Source: Lachnospiraceae bacterium | Lineage (GTDB): Bacteria; Bacillota; Clostridia; Lachnospirales; Lachnospiraceae | DNA: 64,000 nucleotides | Assembly: GCA_017470935.1 (NCBI GenBank) | Contig: JAFUXG010000035.1 | Span: 1-64,000 of the forward strand | Reading direction: 5' to 3' | Shown: positions 22,545 to 31,400 of the stretch, one piece after another | How positions within the stretch are numbered: the first letter of the stretch is position 1 | Layout of the letters: each line of letters starts with the position of its first letter | Position numbers and translations under genes: made by a program | The notes under the pieces: generated by a model | The model's input: only the letters and a program-made list of their open reading frames with translations | Databases searched by the model: none | Told to the model about the DNA's origin: nothing

Positions 22545-23708
22545 TCAGCCCTTGAAATCGATGCTCTGTCCCACGGTCTTCTCCGCAGCGGTCTGAACAC
22601 TTCCGAGAGACTGGGTGTATGCTGCACTTCTCACTGCACTTACAAGATCCTCTAGAGAACTGCTGCTAAACTCTGTGTAAGAACGGTGAGCACGGCTGCG
22701 TCCCCTGGCTTCTGTCACTCTCTCTGTCTCGTCTATTCCTTCAGTACTGTTGCTCTTATCAGCCTTGTGGCTGCGGACACCGTACTTAGCCTCAAGTCTA
22801 TCTTCCTTGTTACTGCGAACATCATGCTTAGCCTCAAGCCTGTCTTCCTTGTCCTTTCGCTCAGCCCGCTTCTCTTCGGCCTTCTTGTCTGCTCTCTTCT
22901 TATCAAGCTTCCTTGCTTCCTCTTTCTTGTCAGCCCTCTTCTGCTCAAGCTTCTTAGCATCAGCCTTCTTAGCCTCTTTCCTTGCCTCTGCCTTCTCAGC
23001 ACGCTTCTTCTCAATTCTCTCAGCCTGCTGCTTATTAGACTTCTCCATTACTGCAAAGTAATCTGTGGAGCCATCAGCATTTACACTCATTCCAAAGTTC
23101 TTGATGGCTGCACCACTGCTGGAAAGATCATTCTTCATAGATGCCAGCTGGTTCTGTGCCATGGAAATGATTCCCTCATACTTCTCCCGGAAATCCTTAT
23201 CTGTAGCCATTCGTTCCAGCTTCTCATCATCAATCAAAACCACCGGCTTCTTTGCATTGCCATACTTGGAAACGTTAGCCTGAACTGCCGCCTTCTGGTC
23301 CTTGCTCACAAGAACAAATTCCATCCCACCATACTTTGCCTTCAGCTTGTTGTAATAATCACTTGCTTCCTTTGAAAGGCTCACATCACCGATAACCACA
23401 CCGTAATCCTTGTTGTAGCTTGGTACCGGCGCCTGGCTTACACCCTTATTAGACCACACAGAGGTCTTGACATTGTTGCCAGCTGTAACCTTCTCTGTAC
23501 CTGCCGCTGCCGAGGTCTCTGCCGCAGACTGGCTCTTACCTGTGCTGTCAGTCTTGCCAGTCTCCTTGCCCTCTGCCTTGGCCAATCGTTCTTCTCTTCT
23601 TGCCTCTGCCGTCTTAGGGGTACCGGATTTGCCTCCCTTGTTCCACCATGAGTTTGTCTGCTGGTAAGCAGCAGCAGCGCCAAAGGCATTACCTGAAATA
23701 TTACTCAT
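22545..23708 (-). CDS. DUF6033 family protein
   Basis: This 387-residue protein starts at 23708 (MSNISGNAFGAAAAYQQ), where AAGGAGGA lies at correct spacing. Residues 1-100 are a low-complexity Ala/Thr/Lys region. Residues 105-235 form a folded part (YNKDYGVVIGDVSLSKEA, then FVLVSKDQKAAV and VVLIDDEKLERMA). Residues 240-340 are a highly charged coiled coil of KRAEKAEARKEAKK-like repeats, with two near-identical NKEDRLEAKYGVRS units. The tail is Ser-rich. This matches DUF6033, found in Lachnospiraceae and of unknown function. There is no signal peptide or membrane helix, so it is presumably cytosolic or exported by an unconventional route. A long minus-strand terminator follows. Confidence 0.8.
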   Translation of the reverse strand: MSNISGNAFGAAAAYQQTNSWWNKGGKSGTPKTAEARREERLAKAEGKETGKTDSTGKSQSAAETSAAAGTEKVTAGNNVKTSVWSNKGVSQAPVPSYNKDYGVVIGDVSLSKEASDYYNKLKAKYGGMEFVLVSKDQKAAVQANVSKYGNAKKPVVLIDDEKLERMATDKDFREKYEGIISMAQNQLASMKNDLSSSGAAIKNFGMSVNADGSTDYFAVMEKSNKQQAERIEKKRAEKAEARKEAKKADAKKLEQKRADKKEEARKLDKKRADKKAEEKRAERKDKEDRLEAKHDVRSNKEDRLEAKYGVRSHKADKSNSTEGIDETERVTEARGRSRAHRSYTEFSSSSLEDLVSAVRSAAYTQSLGSVQTAAEKTVGQSIDFKG

Positions 23709-23836
23709 AAGCATTCCTCCTTGAACTATTATAGTGTTGTAAATCCATTTACACCTGTTATTGTACCACAAAGCAACCTACAGCACAAGAAATATCTGAA
23801 ACTTACTTGAATTTTCTGAATTTTTTAACATAAATG

Positions 23837-24946
23837 TCAAGGAACCTTAATTCCGTTCTCTATAAGGATTTTCATATACCTTTCCGCTCTTGCATTCGCT
23901 TCTTCCGCTCTTGCAACTGCCTCATCCGCTCTTGCATCCGCTTCTTCCGCTCTTGCATCCGCTTCTTCCGCTCTTGCAACTGCCTCATCCGCTCTTGCAT
24001 CCGCCTCATCCGCTCTTGCAGCTACTTCTTCTACTCTTGCTTCTGCTTCCTTCATTGCTGTGTTCAGCTTCGCGATCTTCTCCTCTGCTTCTTTCGCTTC
24101 TGTGTTCAGCTTCTCAATCTTCTCCTCTGCTTCTTCCGCTACTGTGTTCAACTTCTCGATCTTCTCCTCTGCCTCCCTCAGCCTGTCACTCGGCAGCTCT
24201 ATGATCTCTCCGCCCATCGCCTTCACCACCTTGTCTTCTATATCATTGCCGTCTGTTATATGTCTCGCCACGACACGCATGCAGCTGCTCAAGTCCGCCA
24301 GCTCCACATCCGTAATCTCACGATCCTTTTTCCATTGTAACATTGCTTCATACAGAAATTCAAGGTCTTTGAGAACTTTTTCATAATTTTTCTCAGAAGT
24401 CAGTTCCTTCTCATAACGTATTATATAGAACGGCACATATACAAACAGCTTCTTCTCTACTATCTCCTCCTTGGTGATGTTCTCCAGAAAGATATTATTC
24501 TCTGTGTGGTCCACCCTCTGTCCGTCAGGAAATACATAGCTTACAGTGGTTGTCTTAGGCGTCTTCTTACTGCTTTTCAGATAAATGACAGAATAATGCG
24601 GGAAGCTCATCACCGCATGTCCCTGATCCCAAACCGCATTCTGCCTCGCTGCAAGAAATGAATACTCCGCAATCCTCAATGCCATGTCACCATCATCATA
24701 GCTCTGGCATTCTATAAGATAATAATCTTTATCTATCCGTATGATAAAATCATTATCTCTCTCCTCAAGCTTCTCTTCATTGCTATCTAAGTTATTGACA
24801 ATGAAGCCCTCAGAGGGAAGCACCTCTATGTCAGCATTAAGCGGGTAATCTTTATTGAATGCTTCATTAATGCATGAGATAAAAAGCCTCTTATGTCTCA
24901 GCTTCAATGTCTTAAATGTATTATCATAATCCTTTGTTTTTTTCAT
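23837..24946 (-). CDS. Rpn/PD-(D/E)XK transposase-type nuclease with coiled-coil tail
   Basis: This 369-residue protein starts at 24946 (MKKTKDYDNTF), where TAGGAG is best placed; a start two codons earlier is possible. Residues 1-240 are the Rpn/PDDEXK nuclease-family domain, with the core in FIIRIDKDYYLIECQSYDDG (the D-x-n-E-x-Q variant). The family promotes recombination or DNA cleavage and is related to YhgA-like proteins. Residues 255-360 are a continuous coiled coil of EEKIEKLNT and ADARADEAVARAEEA repeats encoded by near-identical DNA repeats, so its length may vary between strains. No partner genes lie nearby. Confidence 0.85.
   Translation of the reverse strand: MKKTKDYDNTFKTLKLRHKRLFISCINEAFNKDYPLNADIEVLPSEGFIVNNLDSNEEKLEERDNDFIIRIDKDYYLIECQSYDDGDMALRIAEYSFLAARQNAVWDQGHAVMSFPHYSVIYLKSSKKTPKTTTVSYVFPDGQRVDHTENNIFLENITKEEIVEKKLFVYVPFYIIRYEKELTSEKNYEKVLKDLEFLYEAMLQWKKDREITDVELADLSSCMRVVARHITDGNDIEDKVVKAMGGEIIELPSDRLREAEEKIEKLNTVAEEAEEKIEKLNTEAKEAEEKIAKLNTAMKEAEARVEEVAARADEADARADEAVARAEEADARAEEADARADEAVARAEEANARAERYMKILIENGIKVP
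23880..24050. repeat. In-gene tandem repeats encoding Ala/Glu/Arg coiled coil
   Basis: Short units of 15 to 21 bases built on CGCTCTTGCATCCGCTTCTTC recur about nine times with small changes. They encode the ADARADEAVARAEEA heptad-like tail of the Rpn protein. Repeat-length change by slippage is likely. Confidence 0.8.
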
Positions 24947-24952
24947 AAGCAT

Positions 24953-25448
24953 AAACTCCTACTTGTTATTTCGGATGCGCATCTGATACTGTAATTGTAG
25001 AGAAAAAAATTATGAACTTCAATGTAAATTCAATGAAAAATTATGAATATTTAATTTTTATTATGTATTTTTGATGTAAATTATGAAAAAATATTCATAA
25101 AGATGTAATTTCTATGTATTTTAATATTTTCACGTGAGCTCAACCAGGATGCCAACTGAGAATAAACTCTATTATACTTACTCTAGTATTCGGAGAACGA
25201 AAAACTCCATGCTAGAAACAGACCCTTGCCCTAACAACAAAATGAGACTCTTACCAAAGAATAAGAGTCTCATTAAATACATTAAAAGTATCTTTATGAA
25301 ATGGCAAAGCCTTATTTATATTTATATGAAATTCAAAGCACTATCCCCTTCCCACAAGGGGTGATCACAGACATATACATGCAACCGTCACATGTGAGTT
25401 CTGCTATAACATCATCCGGCAGCTGTCACATATCAATATATTATCCGC
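24953..25448. other. Intergenic stretch with one strong hairpin
   Basis: I see no supported gene. A 12-bp perfect stem (AATGAGACTCTT 25241-25252, AAGAGTCTCATT 25263-25274) with a 10-base loop has no long U-tract on either strand; it may end the minus-strand aldolase unit. AT-rich sequence at 24985-25130 probably holds the promoter of the Rpn gene. Confidence 0.5.
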
Positions 25449-25628
25449 TCAGAACTCATCATCCCATCGCCGATAGTCATCAAAGTCCGCCTTAATGCAC
25501 CATTTATCCACAGCACTGCGGTAATTCTCCGTGGATGAAAGCATGGCAGCAACGACAGACTTTTCTGCCTTATCAGCATTCATACCGTCACGTCCAGCTA
25601 TTTTAATACCAGACTTTTCCTCATTCAT
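25449..25628 (-). CDS. 59-residue ORF in frame with upstream aldolase after a TGA
   Basis: The ATG at 25628 is preceded by AAGGTGG, and the frame runs 59 codons to TGA at 25451-25449. It encodes an acidic/basic mix ending YRRWDDEF. The same frame continues upstream without a stop to the aldolase's own TGA at 25688-25686, so the aldolase and this ORF form one frame interrupted by a single TGA. It could be a separate small gene, or the tail of a longer protein lost to a nonsense change. I do not recognise the sequence. Confidence 0.45.
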   Translation of the reverse strand: MNEEKSGIKIAGRDGMNADKAEKSVVAAMLSSTENYRSAVDKWCIKADFDDYRRWDDEF

Positions 25629-25685
25629 GCTGCCACCTTCAGCAGCATCACTCTGGCTATCCTGCCCATCTGTGACCTGTGCTCT

Positions 25686-26663
25686 TCAATCCTGAATTAC
25701 TATCTCCTTGTAGAACTCGCAGTAATCCTCCCTGCCCTCGTTAGTAAATGCGATAGCAGTCCTTGGATGCTGGTTGAGGATTCCAGTCATGAGGTACTGG
25801 AGGTCATAGCCCCATTTAACCCCATCCTTGGCGAGAGGCTTCATGTAGTTCTCGATGAACTGAAGCACAGGATAAATGTTAAACTTAGGATTTCTAAGGA
25901 AGCCCAGCAGAAGCTCCATCTGGCAGTTGCCTGCGCCACGTCCCATTCCGGAGTATGTGGCATCAAGCCAGTTAACGCCATCACCAACAGCCTCAATTGT
26001 ATTGGCAAAGGCAAGCTGCTGATTGTTGTGGGCATGCATACCCACCTGCTTTCCATACTTCTCAGCAAACTCCATGTAAATGTCGGCAATACGCGCGATC
26101 TGCTCAGGATACAGGGCTCCAAAGCTGTCTACAATATAGAAGGTCTTAACAGGTGACTGTCCAAGTACATCAAGGGCAACCTTCAGATCTCCCTCCTGGG
26201 CATTGGAGATGGCCATGATATTACAGGTCGTCTCGTATCCCTTATTAACAGCATCCTCGATCATATCTACTGCCGCCGGAATCGTGTTGATATATGTGGC
26301 AACTCTTATCAGATCCACAGGGCTCTCTGACTTAGGCGCTATATCCTGCTTATAGTTGCAGCGTCCCACATCAGCCATCACCGCAAGCTTAAGACCTGTG
26401 TTCTCATTTTCTCCTATGACCTCACGGATCGCATCATCATCACAGAACTTCCACTTGCCAAACTTATCCACGTCAAACATGGTCTTGTCGGCCTTATAAC
26501 CAATCTCCATATAATCAACACCGGCTCTTATATTAGCCTGGTATAAATCCTTAACAAACTGGTCAGTGAAATAGAAATCATTCACCAATCCGCCATCTCT
26601 TAATGTTGCATCAACCACCTTAACCTCCGGGCGGAAGCCCATCAGCTTTGATAATTCCTTCAT
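25686..26663 (-). CDS. HMGL-like / 4-hydroxy-2-oxovalerate-type aldolase
   Basis: This 325-residue TIM-barrel protein of the DRE-TIM metallolyase superfamily has VVDATLRDGGLVND (residues 16-29) with the D-x-x-L-R-D-G motif carrying catalytic Arg and metal-binding Asp. GMHAHNNQQLAFANT (near 203-217) supplies the metal-binding HAHN histidines, and GMGRGAGN lies near 240. Related enzymes cleave 4-hydroxy-2-oxo acids or condense acyl groups. The exact substrate cannot be told, because no pathway partners are adjacent. A good promoter (TTTACA-17-TATAGT) lies upstream at 26807-26835. The stop is TGA, followed in the same frame by a further open stretch. Confidence 0.85.
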   Translation of the reverse strand: MKELSKLMGFRPEVKVVDATLRDGGLVNDFYFTDQFVKDLYQANIRAGVDYMEIGYKADKTMFDVDKFGKWKFCDDDAIREVIGENENTGLKLAVMADVGRCNYKQDIAPKSESPVDLIRVATYINTIPAAVDMIEDAVNKGYETTCNIMAISNAQEGDLKVALDVLGQSPVKTFYIVDSFGALYPEQIARIADIYMEFAEKYGKQVGMHAHNNQQLAFANTIEAVGDGVNWLDATYSGMGRGAGNCQMELLLGFLRNPKFNIYPVLQFIENYMKPLAKDGVKWGYDLQYLMTGILNQHPRTAIAFTNEGREDYCEFYKEIVIQD

Positions 26664-26806
26664 CCTTATCTCTCCTCTTCATAATTATTATATAAGGCTC
26701 CGTCACAGCACAGTATCCAGCTTATGTTGTGACAACGCCATGAATATTATTATTACAGCACATCTTCTTTAACACTTTAACGCGTAAAAGTGCCGGACTG
26801 TGTTGT

Positions 26807-26835
26807 ACTATACCACGAATCAACATGATTGTAAA
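26807..26835 (-). promoter_or_regulatory. Sigma-A-type promoter for aldolase gene
   Basis: Read on the minus strand, TTTACA (26835-26830) and TATAGT (26812-26807) are 17 bases apart. Transcription would begin near 26800, leaving a leader of about 135 bases before the ATG. Confidence 0.7.
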
Positions 26836-26905
26836 GGGGTATTTTAAATTATCAGAACAAATTAAAAGAATAGATAGAATTTTGTAAAGAACTATTAAAT
26901 CAAGA

Positions 26906-27370
26906 TCATTTATCTTTATTAAAATAGTGCATCTTCTGATCCTCAAGATCAGATCCCCTGAAAACAGCCTTTCTGGGCTTCTCCCCAACAGACTCCTTCA
27001 TAGATTCACTTATTGTTTCAGAAAATTTCTTTGCGCAGTCCGGACATATCCGCCCAAAACGAATGGCACATCCGCACTTCTCACAGTGAAGAAAGAATTT
27101 GGAATTCTCCACCAGTTCGATTCTTCCCTCTTTCAGCAGCTCAACAACTATATGGTTTGCCACACCTGTTGCAGCAACAATCTCCGGAGCCGGAGACGGC
27201 CCATTCTCATAGAGGAACTTCCGCACCTTGCCAAAATCGTCAAAATACTGCTCATGACAGTCCATGCAGCGGTATTCACCGCCTCCAATATACTTCAGCT
27301 TACCTCCACACTCAGCACATATAACAGGTCGTTTTTGGATTATTTCTTTCGTCAATTCTTTGATCGTCAT
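26906..27370 (-). CDS. Zinc-ribbon protein, flagellar-regulator-like
   Basis: This 154-residue protein starts at 27370, where GGGGGTGAG is well placed; an upstream start at 27394 lacks a site. Two zinc ribbons are visible: CAECGG...CMDCHE (about residues 18-41) and CEKCGC...CPDCAKK (about 97-114). Between them is a winged-helix-like stretch, RKFLYENGPSPAPEIVAATG followed by VANHIVVELLKEGRIEL. This combination resembles small regulators annotated as flagellar-operon or MerR-like proteins in Clostridia. No flagellar genes are in the window. A DNA- or RNA-binding role is inferred. Confidence 0.65.
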   Translation of the reverse strand: MTIKELTKEIIQKRPVICAECGGKLKYIGGGEYRCMDCHEQYFDDFGKVRKFLYENGPSPAPEIVAATGVANHIVVELLKEGRIELVENSKFFLHCEKCGCAIRFGRICPDCAKKFSETISESMKESVGEKPRKAVFRGSDLEDQKMHYFNKDK

Positions 27371-27485
27371 AATCTCACCCCCGTTAACAAGCAAGGCACT
27401 TATAAAGTGCCCTGCTGCTTATTACAATCTCCAGTCTATCCCCGGCATACCTTTGATATGCATATCATCACATAATTACCATGCC

Positions 27486-27606
27486 TTGCAGTCGGACTGC
27501 ATATCTCTACATTTCATTATCTCTTGCAGTCAGACTGCATATCTCTACATTCCATTATCTCTTGCAGTCAGACTGCATATCTCTACATTCCATTATCCCT
27601 TGCAGC
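27486..27606. repeat. 38-bp tandem repeat, about 3 copies
   Basis: Units beginning at 27486, 27524 and 27562 are nearly identical, with a degenerate partial copy from 27600. Each contains the perfect palindrome GCAGTCAGACTGC (one copy has a G variant). It lies directly 3' of the carbonic anhydrase gene. Units are contiguous without unique spacers, so it is not a CRISPR array. Confidence 0.88.
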
Positions 27607-27629
27607 CAAACCACACATATGTATATATC

Positions 27630-28184
27630 CTACAGCCAGTCTACATGTCCGTCCTCAATATCATAGATTGCGCCAATAACATCAACCTTTGACAGATCCA
27701 CCTCATGGCTGTCTGCAAGGCCATTCTCTATAATCTCAACGCCCTTCTTAACATTAAGGCCGCAAGCCTTGTACTCATCCTTTTCTCCACCTATCGCTTC
27801 GAGAATAGCATCTGTCAAGCATTTCACATGACCCTCTGCGCCACCTGCAAGAGTAGCCCCAACTGCTCCACAGTGCGTGTGCCCTAACACGATAATAACC
27901 TTGCTTCCAAGATGTCCTGCTGCATACTCAACACTGGCAAGCTGTGTCTCACCAACCACATTACCTGCAACACGGATAGTAAATATCTCACCGATTCCTG
28001 CCTGGAAAATGGCCTCAGGAATAACCCTGGAATCTGAACATGTGATCACGATAGTATCCGGATGCTGTCCGTTAACAGTAGTATCCTTTCTGATCTCAGG
28101 TGAAACATCACCATCATTGCCCTTAGCTGTAAGATACTTTTCATTACCCGCCTTTAACTTGTCTACGATTGCCTGATTCTTCAT
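27630..28184 (-). CDS. Beta-carbonic anhydrase
   Basis: This 184-residue enzyme hydrates CO2 to bicarbonate. Zinc ligands and active-site residues are in place: CSDSR (Cys49, Asp51, Arg53) and GHTHCGA (His102, Cys105). The length fits compact prokaryotic beta-class enzymes. There is no signal peptide, so it is cytosolic; it probably supplies bicarbonate for carboxylation. An AGGAG-like site lies upstream of the ATG. It is monocistronic, with a repeat array 3' and the divergent toxin-like gene 5'. Confidence 0.93.
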   Translation of the reverse strand: MKNQAIVDKLKAGNEKYLTAKGNDGDVSPEIRKDTTVNGQHPDTIVITCSDSRVIPEAIFQAGIGEIFTIRVAGNVVGETQLASVEYAAGHLGSKVIIVLGHTHCGAVGATLAGGAEGHVKCLTDAILEAIGGEKDEYKACGLNVKKGVEIIENGLADSHEVDLSKVDVIGAIYDIEDGHVDWL

Positions 28185-28342
28185 GTTTATTTCTCCTTTC
28201 TTTCATCCGCATATATGATATGTTGATTATAACAAAGATACTAATAAATGTAAAACAAAAGATATCATCCCAATCCAAATACAATAGATTTTGAATAAAT
28301 AGATTATTCATGAATATTAGTAATGAAAAAGTCAAGCATTGA

Positions 28343-28372
28343 TTGAAATGTCATAATTGTACATGATATAAT
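28343..28372 (+). promoter_or_regulatory. Promoter for small hydrophobic peptide gene
   Basis: TTGAAA (28343-28348) and TATAAT (28367-28372) are 18 bases apart on the plus strand, about 45 bases upstream of the GTG start at 28419. Confidence 0.72.
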
Positions 28373-28418
28373 ATATCCGTTGTCTACCCCACACTGACAA
28401 CAGGAAGGGGGTGAACAA

Positions 28419-28517
28419 GTGCTTGGTTTGGTTCTTTCTTTTTTGATCTCTGTTATGGCAGGAATATTTTGTCACTATTTCTGCAAACGGCTAGACGGAG
28501 ATGACCTAGACAACTAG
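28419..28517 (+). CDS. 32-residue membrane peptide, type I toxin-like
   Basis: The GTG start at 28419 has AGGGGGTGA upstream. The peptide has one hydrophobic helix (LGLVLSFLISVMAGIF) followed by CHYFCKRLDGDD and a short polar tail. Small proteins with one membrane helix and a charged C-terminus, a strong promoter and a stable 3' hairpin are typical of type I toxins of Firmicutes, whose antitoxin is an antisense RNA. A perfect 13-bp hairpin follows at 28546-28577. No antisense promoter is obvious, so the toxin-antitoxin reading is inference; a regulatory membrane peptide is an alternative. Confidence 0.58.
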   Translation: MLGLVLSFLISVMAGIFCHYFCKRLDGDDLDN

Positions 28518-28545
28518 CCTCGGATGCACAACCGTAAAATGTGAA

Positions 28546-28577
28546 GAACTCCCATAAGCTGCAACTTATGGGAGTTC
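28546..28577. terminator. 13-bp perfect hairpin after small peptide gene
   Basis: GAACTCCCATAAG (28546-28558) pairs perfectly with CTTATGGGAGTTC (28565-28577) around a 6-base loop. The following sequence is only weakly T-rich on the plus strand. It could end both the peptide mRNA and an antisense RNA. Confidence 0.7.
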
Positions 28578-28637
28578 GGTTTGTGAACAAGTACTGTGTT
28601 CTTTCTTTCCTTGCCTAGGCACATTATAGCATATGCA

Positions 28638-30386
28638 TTATTTCGATGCAATATTCTTTTTAAATTTACCATATTTCACAGCATAATCAAGCAGATAATC
28701 CTCCCCGCTTTCAAAAATAGCTGTTACTGCCTTCTCATCAAAGGGAACGATAACATCAATGGGCACCTTGCCCACATGATCCACACCTGAATCTATCATT
28801 GGCGTACCTTCCGCATCCACGGCAGGCACTGCCGAGAAGGTAAATGACGCCCCATTAAGGGAAACACTTGTCACCGCCTGACATGAGCAGTTGGATTTGG
28901 TAAAGCCCATAATGGTCACATTGGGATATTCCGACATAAGGTTGGTCATATCATCTCCTGCACTGACTGTCTCAGCATTAACGAGAATGATTATATTGCC
29001 ATCTGCGAACAGATCCTCGCCATCATAGGAAAGCGCCTCACCCACAGGATATTTCCCGTCACCGTTGCGCTCATAAGACGCTGTCTTTTCATTGATGATG
29101 GAGCAGTAGGAATATATATGCTCACCCTCAGGTGCGAACAGGGATGCCACTCCCGTCACCATAAATGGGCTTCCACCCCCATTTTGTCTGAGGTCAAAAA
29201 TTATATTCTTCACTCCTCTTGCCTTCTCCTCTGACAGCTTGCTCCTCACCTCATCAGTCATCTTACTGTAATCCGAGCCGGAATAGCTTGCCTGGTCATA
29301 TGCCATCTCACTGATTCTTATGATTGCAGTATCTTCATTAATATCCTGCCACTCAAGATTGGTTATATTAATTCCTTTATCTAAGATATTAATTGTCTCG
29401 TATAATCTTCCAAGATATGCGCCAAGTGCGGGTGCAGTAACGGTCTTTTCATTCCCCTCGTCATCAAGGTAGGATATAGAAACTGCATCCTCACTTCCCC
29501 CTGCCGCATACAGAGGACGATAAAACTCCTCGTTGTCCCTATCAGGGGTCTGGAAAATCTGTGGCGGAAGCTTTCCCTTGACATCCTCCATGTGTTCATC
29601 AATAGGCTTTCCATTCCATGCAGTTATGACAGTTCCGTTCTTAACACCTGCATTTTTCAGTGTAAGCTTATTAGCCTCTGCGTCATCCTTAATGTAATAT
29701 TTAAGCTCTTCAAAATCCTTAATGTTGTCGAACACACTGTAACAGTTATCGTATCCTTCCACATTTACTGCCACATACCTTCCATCAGCAGCACGAAGCA
29801 GCGACAGACCATAGTCGTTACCGTAGTCCTCACACATCGCCTGCACAGCTATGCCACCATTGTTTATGACATATGAAACATGACCATCATAGAATTCCCT
29901 GGTAAAACGCTGCCATGTGTTATAGTTGAGTATGGCATCACTATTCTTTGTTGCCTCTGCGAAAACGGGCTTGTACTCATCATAGAGCTCATCCCAGTCA
30001 ATGCCCTTCTCCTTATCAAGTATGTAATGCTCCTTCAGTATATCGAAGGCCTTATCAAAATCTGCTGCAAAATCCTGTTTGTGGTAGGCAGGACTTATAG
30101 CGCACAGGATCATTGTCACCACAATGATACACGCCGAAGCTACAGACATGGCTTTACGAATAGCCTTCTTATCAACTAACAGCTCTGCCATCATAATAAA
30201 TGCAGCCACATACACACCAGTATAAAGCCAGTCCCATCCCACAAATGCCACCAAAAGCACTGCTATGATCACAGGTCCCACATTAAGGAGCTTCCACTTA
30301 TTGCTTGCGTATCTCTCCGATATCTTTGCTGTGGCAATCAGCCCTATGGCAAATATAAGTTCAAGTATTGCTAATGTATAGTCCAT
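28638..30386 (-). CDS. Membrane-anchored S41-family (C-terminal processing) peptidase
   Basis: This 582-residue protein has four hydrophobic segments in residues 1-115 and then a large extracytoplasmic or membrane-attached domain. The S41 core is seen in VKNIIFDLRQNGGGSPF (near 385-400), the substrate-binding strand-turn, and ILVNAETVSAGDDMTNLM with the likely nucleophile Ser in V-S-A-G-D. The part before it (about 120-330) resembles the N-terminal helical and PDZ-like region (KNAGVKNGTVITAWNGKPID). S41 proteases trim secreted or membrane proteins. It is monocistronic. The substrate is unknown. Confidence 0.82.
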   Translation of the reverse strand: MDYTLAILELIFAIGLIATAKISERYASNKWKLLNVGPVIIAVLLVAFVGWDWLYTGVYVAAFIMMAELLVDKKAIRKAMSVASACIIVVTMILCAISPAYHKQDFAADFDKAFDILKEHYILDKEKGIDWDELYDEYKPVFAEATKNSDAILNYNTWQRFTREFYDGHVSYVINNGGIAVQAMCEDYGNDYGLSLLRAADGRYVAVNVEGYDNCYSVFDNIKDFEELKYYIKDDAEANKLTLKNAGVKNGTVITAWNGKPIDEHMEDVKGKLPPQIFQTPDRDNEEFYRPLYAAGGSEDAVSISYLDDEGNEKTVTAPALGAYLGRLYETINILDKGINITNLEWQDINEDTAIIRISEMAYDQASYSGSDYSKMTDEVRSKLSEEKARGVKNIIFDLRQNGGGSPFMVTGVASLFAPEGEHIYSYCSIINEKTASYERNGDGKYPVGEALSYDGEDLFADGNIIILVNAETVSAGDDMTNLMSEYPNVTIMGFTKSNCSCQAVTSVSLNGASFTFSAVPAVDAEGTPMIDSGVDHVGKVPIDVIVPFDEKAVTAIFESGEDYLLDYAVKYGKFKKNIASK

Positions 30387-30522
30387 TATTACACCTCTTT
30401 TCCGTGTTATTGCCCTGCATATTATATAGTTTCAACGCAATCATCATTATCCTCTTATGGAATCTACATAATATGCACAACCTCTATATTTTTGAGATAA
30501 TACATAATCAATATAAATATCT

Positions 30523-31314
30523 TCACCCAAGATCGTCCCTGCGGAAAAAGGCATAGCCCGCAAGCATGTATACGAAGATCATGAGCAGAGACACCACAAT
30601 AGTTCCGATAATAAGCTCAGGTGTCACGGCACTTTTATATGCAGTGTATTCGATAACTCCTCCGTTACCGCTTACGTTATACAGGCTCCAGCCCGGGTAA
30701 TCGGTAAGCAGATTGAGATTGAAGAGACTGATCAGATAATTTTTATTGTTGGTTATCATATCCGACATAACCGCATGGGCATTGAACACCAGAAAGCCAA
30801 GTATCATTGTAACAAAATTACTTTTCACCATAAATGTTACGAACACGAAAAATGCCGCAAGCCTCATAAATGGAAATACAAACAACAGCTGTCTTATTAT
30901 TATATCTCCAACCGGAACGAGATCACCGGTATCAAAAATAATGCTTCCCGAAATCAGTGGCAAAAAGGCAAGCAAGGTTCCGCCAATTCCGGCCGCAAGG
31001 ATTGCCGGAATACTTCTGCCAAGAAATATCTGAGCCCTGGAATGTCCCGACATGACCTCATAATTCTCGGTCTTATCCCTGAAATCCTCTCCGCAAAAAG
31101 CCGCCACAATAAAGCCTATTATAAATACCGAAAAGGTTGTGGGCAGGGTAGGATTACCCACTATACATCCCTCTGCCGACCTAAACCCTTTATCATCATT
31201 AATAATATTGACCACTGTCACCAGTATCATAATAAAAATAAACAAAATATATATCCTGATGGTGGTTCCGGTTTTTCTTATACTGTATAATTCCGAACTG
31301 ATTATATCCTTCAT
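30523..31314 (-). CDS. ABC-2-type transporter permease subunit
   Basis: This 263-residue integral membrane protein has six hydrophobic segments: one near residues 20-38, one near 60-75 and a cluster from 105 to 255. It starts KDIISSELYSIRKTGTTIRI, typical of permeases of lantibiotic-immunity or bacitracin-like ABC exporters. It shares layout and motifs (SGHSRAQIFLGRSIPAI here, SGHNRGSIYWARIIAGI in the next gene) with the permease at 31401-32198, so the two are paralogues that probably pair. The ATPase is encoded at 32286-33215, all on the same strand. Substrate unknown. Confidence 0.82.
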   Translation of the reverse strand: MKDIISSELYSIRKTGTTIRIYILFIFIMILVTVVNIINDDKGFRSAEGCIVGNPTLPTTFSVFIIGFIVAAFCGEDFRDKTENYEVMSGHSRAQIFLGRSIPAILAAGIGGTLLAFLPLISGSIIFDTGDLVPVGDIIIRQLLFVFPFMRLAAFFVFVTFMVKSNFVTMILGFLVFNAHAVMSDMITNNKNYLISLFNLNLLTDYPGWSLYNVSGNGGVIEYTAYKSAVTPELIIGTIVVSLLMIFVYMLAGYAFFRRDDLG

Positions 31315-31400
31315 ACTGATCTACCTTTCTGTCCCTATAACCTGACTGCTCCTTTCTCGTTATCATTCATATTGACCATGGTTAAATTCCTCCGGCCGGC

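Noticed and set aside
22750-23375. Long plus-strand ORFs opposite the DUF6033 gene
   Set aside because: They mirror the charged coiled-coil codons of the minus-strand gene and lack start signals.
23837-24946. Active insertion sequence because of the transposase-like nuclease family
   Set aside because: No terminal inverted repeats or target duplications are visible; Rpn-type proteins occur as stand-alone genes.
27486-27606. CRISPR-like array of regularly spaced repeats
   Set aside because: The repeat unit is contiguous (38 bp) with no unique spacers, and no cas genes are present.
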